Part shown: one piece after another, positions 47,217 to 55,980 of the stretch | Layout: each line of letters opens with the position of its first letter | Numbering within the stretch: the first letter of the stretch is position 1 | DNA from: Fodinibacter sp963730365 | GTDB lineage: Bacteria > Actinomycetota > Actinomycetes > Actinomycetales > Dermatophilaceae | Length of the DNA stretch: 64,000 nucleotides | Assembly: GCA_963730365.1 (NCBI GenBank) | Contig: CAVSRM010000005.1 | Span: forward strand, 620,001-684,000 | Direction of reading: 5' to 3' | Position numbers and translations under genes: made by a program | The notes under the pieces: generated by a model | Database searches by the model: none | Told to the model about the DNA's origin: nothing | The model's input: the letters and a program-made list of their open reading frames with translations, nothing else

Positions 47217-50200
47217 ATGTACCTCAAGACGCTGACCCTCAGGGGGTTCAAGTCCTTCGCCTCGGCGACGACGATGCGCCTCGAGCCCGGCATCACCTGC
47301 GTCGTGGGGCCCAACGGCTCCGGCAAGTCCAACGTCGTCGACGCCCTCGCATGGGTCATGGGCGAGCAGGGGGCGAAGTCGCTTCGCGGCGGCAAGATGG
47401 AGGACGTCATCTTCGCCGGTACCGCGGGCCGCCCGCCGCTGGGCCGGGCCGAGGTGAGCCTGACGATCGACAACGCCGACGGGGCGCTGCCCATCGACTA
47501 CAGCGAGGTGACCATCACCCGCACGATGTTCCGCGGCGGTGGCTCGGAGTACGCCATCAACGGCACGGGATGCCGGCTGCTCGACGTCCAGGAGCTGCTC
47601 TCCGACTCCGGCCTCGGGCGCGAGATGCACGTCATCGTCGGCCAGGGGCAGCTCGACACCGTTCTGCGCGCCACCCCCGAGGAGCGCCGCGGCTTCATCG
47701 AGGAGGCAGCCGGGGTCCTCAAGCACCGTCGCCGCAAGGAACGGGCGCTGCGCAAGCTCGACACCATGGAGGCCAACCTCACCCGGGTCCAGGACCTCAC
47801 CGGCGAGATCCGTCGTCAGTTGGGGCCGTTGGGTCGGCAGGCCGAGGCCGCCCGGCGGGCGGCTTCGATCCAGGCCGACGCCCGCGACGCCCGCCTGCGG
47901 CTCCTCGCCGACGACCTGGTGCAGCTCACCTCGGTGCTGGAGCAGGAGGTCGCCGACGAGACCGCCCTCACCGAGCGCCGCACCGCCGTCGAGGATGCCG
48001 TGGCCGCCGTGCGGGCGCGCCTCGCCGAGGTCGACCGCCAGGCCGCGGAGGCCGCACCCGAGCTCGGTCGTGCGCAGGAGCGCCACGTGCGGATGCTCAG
48101 CCTGCGCGACCGCCTCGAGTCCACCGGGTCCGTCGCGAGCGAGCGGGTGCGGCTCCTGTCGCAGGACGAGGAGCACGAGACCACGGCGGGACGGGACCCG
48201 GAGGAGCTGCGGGCCCAGGCCGAGACGGCGCGCGAGGCCGAGTCCGCTCTGCTCGCCGAGGTCGCGACGGCCACCGACGAGCTGGCGGCCGCCGTCGCCG
48301 ACCGGGAGGAGGCCGAGGTGGCGTCCGTCGCCGAGCAGTCGCGACTGGCCCGCCTCGCGCGATCCTCGGCCGACCGCCGGGAGGGCCTGGCCAGGCTCGC
48401 CGGACAGGTGGCCGCCAGGCGCAGCAGGATCGAGGCGGGCGAGGCCGAGATCGGGCGCCTCCAGGAGCTGGCGGCGTCGGCGCGGCTGCGGGCCACCGAG
48501 GCCGAGCGCGAGTTCGCGCAGCTGGAGGGAGGCGTCGCCGCCGACGAGGAGGGCGAAGAAGGCCTCGACACCGCCTACGAGCGCGCGGCCGCGCAGCTGG
48601 ATATGGCGGAGGACGAGGTCGGGCGGCTCGCGGACCAGGAGCGCGACGCCGAGCGCGACCGGTCCTCGGCCACCGCTCGACTCGAGGCCCTGGAGATCGG
48701 GCTCCGGCGCAAGGACGGTGCGGCCGCGCTGCTCGCGGCTGCCGACGCCCAGCACGGCATCGTCGGCACCGTCGCATCGCTGCTCCACGTCGACGGTGGC
48801 CACGAGGGTGCCGTCGCCGCGGCCCTCGGCTGGGCCTCCGAGGCGCTCGCCGTGCCCAGCGCCGACCACGCGGTCAGGGCCATCGATGCCCTGCGCGACG
48901 TCGATGGTGGTCGTGCGGGCCTGCTCGTCGCCTCCACGGCGCCGGCCTCGGACCGGTCGGGGTGGCCCCCACTGGACGGTGGCGCCGTCTGGGCTCGCGA
49001 TGTCGTCGAACCCCAACCGCCGGTGCTCGAGGCGGTCGACCACCTGCTCGAACGGGTCGCGATCGTGTCGACCTCGGCACACGCGGTGGCACTCGTCGCG
49101 AGCGAGCCCTCCGTCACTGCCGTCACGGCCGACGGCGACGTCTTCGGTCCCGGCTTCGCCCGGGGCGGGAGCAGCGCCGGAGCCAGCCTCCTCGAGGTCC
49201 AGGCCGCGGCCGACGAGACGCGCGAGGCGCTCGACTCCGCGGTGGCGCGCCTGGAGCGGTGCCGCTTCGCGCTCATCGCGGCCCGGGAACAGGCGAGGTC
49301 ACGGGCCGTCGACGTCGAGTCCGCCCTCGAGGCACTGCACGAGTCGGATGCCAGGATGGCGGCGGTCGCCGAGCAGCTCGGCCACCTCGGCTCGGCCGTG
49401 CGCACCGCCGGCGCCGAGGCCGATCGCACGGAGCGGGCCATCGCCGAAGCGCGGGCGACGCTCGAGTCGGACCGCGGCGAGCTGGAGGCGCTCTCCGCCC
49501 GGCTCGACGAGGCGAGCGTGGAGCCCGATGAGCCCGAGGACCTGTCCACCGAGGAACGTGACCGCCTCGAGCTCACGGCGAGCCGGGCCCGCACGGTCGA
49601 GACCGAGATCCGCCTCGTGCTGCGCACCCGCGAGGAGCGGGCCCGGGCCCTCAGGGGTCGTGCGGAGTCACTCGAGGGTGCCGCGCGCAACGAGCTCGCC
49701 GCGCGCGAGCGGTTGCGCGAGCGGCGCGAACGGCGACAGCGCGAGGCCCGGGTGGCGGAGGCCGTGCGCGCCGCCGCGGCGTACGCAGGAGTCCGGGTGG
49801 GTCGTGCGCTGTCCAGGGCGACCGTCGAGCGGGACTCGGCCGAGGCTGCTCGTCTCGAGCGCGACCGGGTCGGGGCCGAGCTGCGCAAGGAGCTCGTCGT
49901 CGTGCAGGACGAGCTGCGCGACCTCACCGACACGGTCCACCGCGACGAGATGGCTCGGGCGCGGCAGCTGGCCCGGATCGAGCAGCTGCAGGCCAAGGCC
50001 GTCGAGGAGCTGGGGATCGACCCCGACGTCCTCGTCGAGGAGTTCGGCCCTGACCGGGCGGTGCCCCACATCCCGGGCCCCGACGAGGACCCCGACGAGA
50101 TGACCGACCCGGCTCCCTTCGTCCGCGAGGTGCAGGAGAAGCGGCTGCGCAAGGCCGAGCGCGGACTGGCGGCACTGGGGCGGGTCAACCCGCTGGCGCT

Positions 50201-50786
50201 GGAGGAGTTCGCTGCGCTCGAGGAGCGCCACACCTTCCTGACGACCCAGCTCGAGGACCTCAAACGCTCCAAGCGTGACCTCCTCGACATCGTCAGGGAG
50301 GTCGACGAGCGCGTCGAGCAGGTCTTCACCGAGGCCTTCCACGACACCAAGGAGCAGTTCGAGCGGGTCTTCGAGAGGCTGTTCCCCGGCGGTGAGGGTC
50401 GGCTGGTCCTCACCGACCCCGACGACATGCTGACCACCGGCATCGAGGTCGAGGCGCGTCCTCCGGGCAAGAAGGTCAAGCGGCTCTCGTTGCTCTCGGG
50501 AGGCGAGCGCTCGCTGGTCGCCGTGGCCCTGCTCGTCGCGATCTTCAAGGCGAGGCCGAGCCCGTTCTACATCATGGACGAGGTCGAGGCCGCCCTCGAC
50601 GACACCAACCTGGGGCGGCTCATCACCCTCTTCGAGGAGCTTCGCGACTCCAGCCAGCTCATCGTCATCACCCACCAGAAGCGCACGATGGAGGTCGCCG
50701 ACGCCCTCTACGGTGTCTCGATGCGTGGCGACGGAGTGACAACCGTCGTGTCCCAGCGCATCAGGGACGCGGCAGCCAGCGCCTGA
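47217..50786 (+). CDS. smc: Chromosome segregation protein SMC
   Basis: 1189 residues, the ATPase core of bacterial condensin. Walker A GPNGSGKS is at 31-38, the Q-loop region at WVMGEQGAKSLRGGKMEDVIF, long coiled coils at about 170-500 and 650-1000, a flexible hinge at about 505-650 (AQHGIVGTVASLL to VTADGDVFGPGFARGG), the ABC signature LLSGGERSLVAVALL and Walker B FYIMDEVEAALDD near the C-terminus. ATG at 47217; TAGAGT at 47151 is a candidate -10, giving a leader of about 50 bases. The scpAB partners are not in the window. Confidence 0.97.
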   Translation: MYLKTLTLRGFKSFASATTMRLEPGITCVVGPNGSGKSNVVDALAWVMGEQGAKSLRGGKMEDVIFAGTAGRPPLGRAEVSLTIDNADGALPIDYSEVTITRTMFRGGGSEYAINGTGCRLLDVQELLSDSGLGREMHVIVGQGQLDTVLRATPEERRGFIEEAAGVLKHRRRKERALRKLDTMEANLTRVQDLTGEIRRQLGPLGRQAEAARRAASIQADARDARLRLLADDLVQLTSVLEQEVADETALTERRTAVEDAVAAVRARLAEVDRQAAEAAPELGRAQERHVRMLSLRDRLESTGSVASERVRLLSQDEEHETTAGRDPEELRAQAETAREAESALLAEVATATDELAAAVADREEAEVASVAEQSRLARLARSSADRREGLARLAGQVAARRSRIEAGEAEIGRLQELAASARLRATEAEREFAQLEGGVAADEEGEEGLDTAYERAAAQLDMAEDEVGRLADQERDAERDRSSATARLEALEIGLRRKDGAAALLAAADAQHGIVGTVASLLHVDGGHEGAVAAALGWASEALAVPSADHAVRAIDALRDVDGGRAGLLVASTAPASDRSGWPPLDGGAVWARDVVEPQPPVLEAVDHLLERVAIVSTSAHAVALVASEPSVTAVTADGDVFGPGFARGGSSAGASLLEVQAAADETREALDSAVARLERCRFALIAAREQARSRAVDVESALEALHESDARMAAVAEQLGHLGSAVRTAGAEADRTERAIAEARATLESDRGELEALSARLDEASVEPDEPEDLSTEERDRLELTASRARTVETEIRLVLRTREERARALRGRAESLEGAARNELAARERLRERRERRQREARVAEAVRAAAAYAGVRVGRALSRATVERDSAEAARLERDRVGAELRKELVVVQDELRDLTDTVHRDEMARARQLARIEQLQAKAVEELGIDPDVLVEEFGPDRAVPHIPGPDEDPDEMTDPAPFVREVQEKRLRKAERGLAALGRVNPLALEEFAALEERHTFLTTQLEDLKRSKRDLLDIVREVDERVEQVFTEAFHDTKEQFERVFERLFPGGEGRLVLTDPDDMLTTGIEVEARPPGKKVKRLSLLSGGERSLVAVALLVAIFKARPSPFYIMDEVEAALDDTNLGRLITLFEELRDSSQLIVITHQKRTMEVADALYGVSMRGDGVTTVVSQRIRDAAASA

Positions 50787-50808
50787 GCGCGCGGAGCCGG
50801 TCCACCGT

Positions 50809-51519
50809 TCAGCGGGCGAGGGGACCGATGTCGCCCAGTGGCCAGAACCGGAGCACCACGGGCCCGATGAGCCGCTCGGCAGGCACCAGCCGCGCGCACT
50901 CGGGCCCCGCGGCGGATCCGCGGCAGCCGATGACCGAGTCGGCCGACTGCGAGCGGTGGTCACCCATGACGAGGTAGGTGTCTGCCGGGACGGTGATCTC
51001 CGGGAAGCACCGGGTCGATCGTGGGGTCGAGTCGCAGTCCAGCACCCCCGGGGTGAACGGGAGGTCCTCGAAGACGTAGGGCTCATCGAGCGGCTCACCG
51101 TCGACGGTGACCTTCCCGTCCGTGCTGCAGCACGCGACCGTCCGGCCCGGCAGCCCGATGACCCGTTTGACCGTGTATGCCGTGTTGCTGGGTCCGATGC
51201 CCGTGAGGTCTCCGACGAACCGCACGGTGCGCTTGAACAGGTTGGGGTCCGGTGGCAGCCGGGGGGTCTGCCACGTGGTCCCGTGCCCGAACACCACGAC
51301 GTCCCCACCGGCGATCGAGTGGTCGAGCCGGTTGACCGCGATCCGGTCGCCGATGTGAAGGGTCTGCTCCATCGACTGGGAGGGGACACCGAAGGGCTTG
51401 ACGAGGAACGCCTGGACGAGGGCCACCGCGACCACGGCCACGACGACCTCGGTGAAGGGTGGGAGGCGACGGCGACGTCGCGACGCCGACCCGTCCGTCG
51501 CGGGGGCGTCGGAAGTCAC
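50809..51519 (-). CDS. lepB: Signal peptidase I
   Basis: 236 residues with one N-terminal membrane helix (about 22-42). The catalytic Ser49 is in VPSQSMEQTL, the Lys118 in VKRVIGLPGRTV, and box E is MGDHRSQSADSV. It removes Sec and TAT signal peptides at the outer face of the membrane. The GTG at 51519 lies five bases after TAGTCT on the minus strand, a near-leaderless layout. In many Actinobacteria lepB is near rplS; here it stands convergent with smc. Confidence 0.94.
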   Translation of the reverse strand: MTSDAPATDGSASRRRRRLPPFTEVVVAVVAVALVQAFLVKPFGVPSQSMEQTLHIGDRIAVNRLDHSIAGGDVVVFGHGTTWQTPRLPPDPNLFKRTVRFVGDLTGIGPSNTAYTVKRVIGLPGRTVACCSTDGKVTVDGEPLDEPYVFEDLPFTPGVLDCDSTPRSTRCFPEITVPADTYLVMGDHRSQSADSVIGCRGSAAGPECARLVPAERLIGPVVLRFWPLGDIGPLAR

Positions 51520-51587
51520 ACCTCAGACTAACCGCACAGCAGCGTGTCGACTTGGTTCAGCCCTCGTGGTGGTGGAACCCTGACCCC

Positions 51588-51842
51588 ATGACCTCTGTCG
51601 TGCTCGCCCTGCTCTTCTGTATCGGGCTGGCCGTCGCCGTGCTCGCCCTCGTCGCCCTTCCGGCGCGGCGCCAGGGCCGCGAGATGCTGAGCGCGCGGGG
51701 CGAGGAGGTCGTCGGCTCACTGCGGGAGCGTGCGGATGCCGGTCGGCTCCGTCGGGAGCGGCCGGTCCCGTCACCGCCGGCCGTCGCTCCGGAGCGCGAG
51801 ACGGGCGCCGGCCTCAACGACTCGCTGAGCGCCCCCGGCTGA
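51588..51842 (+). CDS. Small single-helix membrane protein
   Basis: 84 residues: one N-terminal membrane helix (SVVLALLFCIGLAVAVLALVAL), then an Arg-rich cytoplasmic segment and a proline-rich end. No domain was recognised. The ATG at 51588 lies six bases after AACCCT, an imperfect TAnnnT box, with no ribosome binding site. It is divergent from lepB and conserved-looking in composition, but function is unknown. Confidence 0.6.
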   Translation: MTSVVLALLFCIGLAVAVLALVALPARRQGREMLSARGEEVVGSLRERADAGRLRRERPVPSPPAVAPERETGAGLNDSLSAPG

Positions 51843-52021
51843 CCCCTGGCCGGCGCGAAGCACCACGAGGAGGCTGCTCGGCGAGCTCGAACGCGTGGTG
51901 CGCGTGGGGACGCGGCCCCCGATGTCGTCGCGCGTCACCGCGAAGGCTTCGCGGCGATCATGGAGAGCCCTTCCGCTACGAGGAGCGCGAGCTGGTCCCC
52001 TGCTCGACGCCACGAATGGCG

Positions 52022-52117
52022 GCGGTCCGCAGCTGCCCGAGCGGTTCTGGTGGGTCGGGTGAGCACGCCGCGGTCCGCACCAGCCCGAGCGGTCCTGGCG
52101 GGTCAGGGAGCTCACCA
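52022..52117. repeat. Imperfect 48-bp direct tandem repeat
   Basis: Two adjacent 48-base units (52022-52069 and 52070-52117) share GCGGTCCGC and CCCGAGCGGT and most other positions. They lie in non-coding DNA before the broken DUF222-HNH gene. Neither unit encodes a recognisable protein. Confidence 0.6.
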
Positions 52118-52129
52118 CTGACGCCGCCT

Positions 52130-53399
52130 CGGCCAGGGTGCGCCGAGCGGCGGGTGCTTTCGGCGGTGCGGCTCGCCGCTGACGGCCCGGCGGGCACGGT
52201 CACCGAGACCGGCCTGGGCGGGCTCCACGAGGCGATGTGGTCGGGACGCCTGGACGCCTACCGGGCGTCGGTCGTCACCACCGAGCTCGACGAGGCGCCG
52301 CCCGAGGTGCGAGCGACCGTCGTTGCGGCCCTCGAGAGTCGCTTCGACACCGAGGACGCCTCGCACCTGCGCCGACGGTGCCGCCGCGTGCTGGCCCGGA
52401 TCTCTCCCGACCTGCTGCGGCAGAAGGCCGTGCGGGTACGGGCGGAGTCGAGCCTGCGGCGGTGGGCCGACGAGCCCGGCGTCGACCGGTGGGAGGGCAC
52501 CTTCCCCTCTCGGCCGGGGACGCCTCGTCCGTGGCTCCCCCTGCTTCCCAATCTCCCCGCGACCTCGTGGAGGTTGCCGGGACCGGCAACGCTCAGCCGG
52601 CGCTCGTCTCGCGCCGGTGGCTCGACGCGCAGCTCGCCGACTGGCACCTGGCCGAGACCACGCCGTGCCACCCGGTCACCGGGGCCCTCCTCGACGACGC
52701 CGCGAGCGGGGATGCCCACACGACGGCCAGGACCGACGACGGGCAGGCGGTGGCGACAGCACCCGGGGGGCTCGCCACGGGATCCGGGTCTCGAGACCGC
52801 CCACAGCGGACGGCTACCGACCCTCCCGGCGGCTGGTCCGGCTGGTGCGCGCCCGCGACCGGCGCTGCCGCTTCCCCGGGTGCTGCGTCGCAGGGGTCTT
52901 CTGCGACCTCGACCACGTGCGACCCTGGCCGGCAGGGCGCACCACGGCCCTCAACCTCATCTGCCTGTGCCGGCGCCATCACCGCATCAAGCAACGGCCC
53001 GGGTGGCGGGTGACGCTTGCCGACGACGGCACCGCGACCTGGACCGATCCCACCGGCCGGACCCGCACCACGGCACCCGTCGACGCCCCGGTCGTCGCCG
53101 TGCTCAGCAGCCCTGTCGCCCAGTCCCTCACTCCGCCCGGCGTCGGTGCCGGCGCCGGTGCCACGAGCCCGCCGCGCGCCGTGGTGCCCGACGGGCCGCA
53201 CGACATCCTCGAGTTCCACCTCGAGCACCTGGCTGCAGGACGACACCACCCCCACGAGGCCCGGCGCGACCAGCAAGGCCGGCGCCGCGTCGAGCTCACA
53301 CCGACGAGGGGCCACCTGCGCATCGATCCCGGGTTCCACCCCGGGCGGCGGGCCCGTCCTCCGCGAGGGTTCCACGGCGTCGATCCGCCACCCTTCTGA
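52130..53399 (+). pseudogene. Frameshifted DUF222/HNH endonuclease (13E12-type) gene
   Basis: In one frame ETGLGGLHEAMWSGRLDAYR and LRRRCRRVLARISPDLLRQKA match the DUF222 domain; after about 52510 that frame loses similarity. The HNH nuclease domain (RDRRCRFPGC, FCDLDHVRPWPAGRTTALN, LCRRHHRIKQRPGW) is in another frame from about 52830, ending at the TGA 53397-53399. At least two frameshifts and a probable internal deletion separate them. The family is a repetitive, often pseudogenised group in Actinobacteria, related to the mycobacterial 13E12 repeats. Confidence 0.8.
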
Positions 53400-53517
53400 C
53401 CCACCGGATGTTCGGATCCGGCACTCGGCCTGAGCTGACAGCACCCGAGAAGCGCCATGTCCGTCCCTGCCCCTAGGGTGTCGAGGACTCTCCTCCTCCC
53501 GACGACAGGCGGTCCTC

Positions 53518-55893
53518 GTGAGCACCGACCCGACTCCGTCGGCGCTCATCGCCGACCAGCACGACCTCATCCACGTTCAGGGCGCACGCGAGAACAACCT
53601 CAAGGACGTCAGCGTCGAGCTGCCCAAGCGCCGCCTCACCGTGTTCACCGGGGTGTCCGGGTCGGGAAAGAGCTCGCTGGTCTTCGCCACGATCGCTGCT
53701 GAGTCGCAGCGGATGATCAACGAGACGTACAGCGCGTTCGTTCAGGGCTTCATGCCCTCGCTCGCCCGGCCGGACGTCGACCACCTCGAGGGACTGACCA
53801 CGGCGATCATCGTCGACCAGGAGCGCATGGGCGCCAACCCGCGCTCCACGGTCGGCACCGCAACCGACGCGAACTCGATGCTCCGCATCCTCTTCAGCCG
53901 CCTCGCGCAGCCCCACCTCGGCCCTCCGACGGCATACTCGTTCAACGTCCCGACCCGCAAGGCCAGCGGGGTCATGTCGACCGACAAGGGCGGCCGCATC
54001 GAGAAGAACGTCGTTCGCCAGGCGGTCTACCTCGGTGGCATGTGCCCTCGGTGCGAGGGGATGGGCCATGTCAGCGACATCGACCGCACCGCGCTCTACG
54101 ACGACGCGAAGTCCCTCAGCGAAGGCGCCCTCACGGTGCCCGGCTACTCGATGGACGGGTGGTACGGCCGGCTCTTCGCGGGGATGGGCCTGCCGATGGA
54201 CACGCCCATCTCGCAGTTCACCGCCAAGCAGCTCGACACGATGCTCTACGCGCCCCCGACGAAGATCAAGGTCGAGGGCATCAACCTCACGTTCGAGGGA
54301 ATCATCCCCAAGATGCAGAAGTCGATGCTCGCCAAGGACCCCGAGGCGATGCAGCCGCACGTGCGTCGCTTCGTCGAGCGGGCCGTGACCTTCCAGGCCT
54401 GCCCCGAGTGCGACGGCACCCGCCTCACCCGCGAGGCCCGCGCGTCGACGATCCTCGGCCGCAGCATCGCCGACCTGTGCACCCTGCAGATCAGCGACCT
54501 CGCCGACTGGGTGCGAGAGCTCGATGAGCCGACCGTGGCCCCCCTGCTCACGGGCCTGCAGCACCTGCTCGACTCCTTCACCGAGATCGGCCTGGGCTAC
54601 CTCTCGCTCGACCGCCCGGCCGGCACACTCTCGGGCGGCGAGGCGCAGCGCACCAAGATGATCCGGCACCTGGGGTCCTCGCTCACCGACGTCACCTACG
54701 TCTTCGACGAACCGACGATCGGTCTGCACCCGCACGACATCGACCGGATGAACCAGCTGCTGCTCCAGCTGCGCGACAAGGGGAACACCGTGCTCGTCGT
54801 CGAGCACAAGCCGGAGACCATCGCCATCGCCGACCACGTCGTCGACCTCGGTCCCGGTGCCGGCTCCGGTGGTGGCGAGATCTGCTTCGAGGGCACCGTC
54901 GACGGGTTGCGCGCGAGTCACACCACCACGGGCCACCACCTCGACGACCGGGTGCGGGCCAAGGACGTCGTGCGCCCGGTATCCGGGGTCATGGAGGTGC
55001 GTCACGCCTCCACCCACAACCTCAGGGACGTCGACGTCGACATCCCGCTCGGCGTCCTGTGCGTCGTCACCGGCGTGGCCGGGTCCGGCAAGTCATCGCT
55101 CGTGCACGGCTCGATCGCCGGGCGGGACGGTGTGGTCGTCGTCGACCAGGGTGCCATCAAGGGCTCACGCCGCAGCAACCCGGCGACCTACTCGGGCCTG
55201 CTCGAGCCCATCCGCAAGGCGTTCGCGAAGGCCAACGGCGTCAAGCCGGCGCTCTTCAGCTCCAACTCCGAGGGCGCCTGCCCCACGTGCAACGGTGCCG
55301 GCGTCATCTTCACCGAGCTCGGCGTGATGGCCACCGTCGAGTCCCCGTGCGAGGAGTGCGAGGGGCGACGCTTCCAGGCCGCCGTGCTGGAGTTCACCCT
55401 CGGCGGGAAGAACATCGCCGAGGTCCTCGCGATGTCGGTGGCCGAGGCCGAGCCGTTCTTCGGTTCCGGGGACGCCCGCACCCCGGCCGCGCACAAGGTG
55501 CTGCTGCGCCTCGCCGACGTGGGCCTGGGCTACCTCACCCTCGGTCAACCCCTCACCACCCTGTCCGGCGGCGAGCGCCAACGCCTCAAGCTCGCCGCGC
55601 AGATGGCCGAGAAGGCCGACGTCTACGTGCTCGACGAGCCGACCACCGGCCTGCACCTGGCCGATGTCGAGAACCTGCTGGCCCTGCTCGACCGGCTCGT
55701 CGACTCGGGAACCTCGGTCGTCGTCATCGAGCACCACCAGGCCGTCATGGCACACGCCGACTGGATCATCGACCTCGGCCCGGGCGCCGGGCACGACGGT
55801 GGGCTCGTCGTCTTCGAGGGGACCCCCACCGACCTGGTGGCCGCGCGGTCCACCCTCACCGGCGAGCACCTCGCTGCCTATGTGGGGGCCTGA
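53518..55893 (+). CDS. UvrA-like ABC ATPase (short, drug-resistance type)
   Basis: 791 residues with two ABC modules and no membrane part. First Walker A GVSGSGKSS at 45-53 with signature LSGGEAQRTK; second Walker A GVAGSGKSS at about 519-527 with signature LSGGERQRLK. Zinc-type Cys pairs (CPRCEGMGHV, CPECDGTRL, CPTCNGAG, CEECEGRRF) are kept. It is about 150 residues shorter than UvrA and lacks most of the UvrB-binding insertion, as in DrrC/UvrA2-like proteins associated with tolerance to DNA-binding drugs. The usual uvrA should be elsewhere. GTG start at 53518. Confidence 0.9.
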   Translation: MSTDPTPSALIADQHDLIHVQGARENNLKDVSVELPKRRLTVFTGVSGSGKSSLVFATIAAESQRMINETYSAFVQGFMPSLARPDVDHLEGLTTAIIVDQERMGANPRSTVGTATDANSMLRILFSRLAQPHLGPPTAYSFNVPTRKASGVMSTDKGGRIEKNVVRQAVYLGGMCPRCEGMGHVSDIDRTALYDDAKSLSEGALTVPGYSMDGWYGRLFAGMGLPMDTPISQFTAKQLDTMLYAPPTKIKVEGINLTFEGIIPKMQKSMLAKDPEAMQPHVRRFVERAVTFQACPECDGTRLTREARASTILGRSIADLCTLQISDLADWVRELDEPTVAPLLTGLQHLLDSFTEIGLGYLSLDRPAGTLSGGEAQRTKMIRHLGSSLTDVTYVFDEPTIGLHPHDIDRMNQLLLQLRDKGNTVLVVEHKPETIAIADHVVDLGPGAGSGGGEICFEGTVDGLRASHTTTGHHLDDRVRAKDVVRPVSGVMEVRHASTHNLRDVDVDIPLGVLCVVTGVAGSGKSSLVHGSIAGRDGVVVVDQGAIKGSRRSNPATYSGLLEPIRKAFAKANGVKPALFSSNSEGACPTCNGAGVIFTELGVMATVESPCEECEGRRFQAAVLEFTLGGKNIAEVLAMSVAEAEPFFGSGDARTPAAHKVLLRLADVGLGYLTLGQPLTTLSGGERQRLKLAAQMAEKADVYVLDEPTTGLHLADVENLLALLDRLVDSGTSVVVIEHHQAVMAHADWIIDLGPGAGHDGGLVVFEGTPTDLVAARSTLTGEHLAAYVGA

Positions 55894-55980
55894 GTCCGGG
55901 CGCTTCGCGGGCCGCCGCCGCAGCCCTGTGGTGCAATGGCGCACGCACGACCTGGACCCGACGAACGAGGAGCTCCCGCT

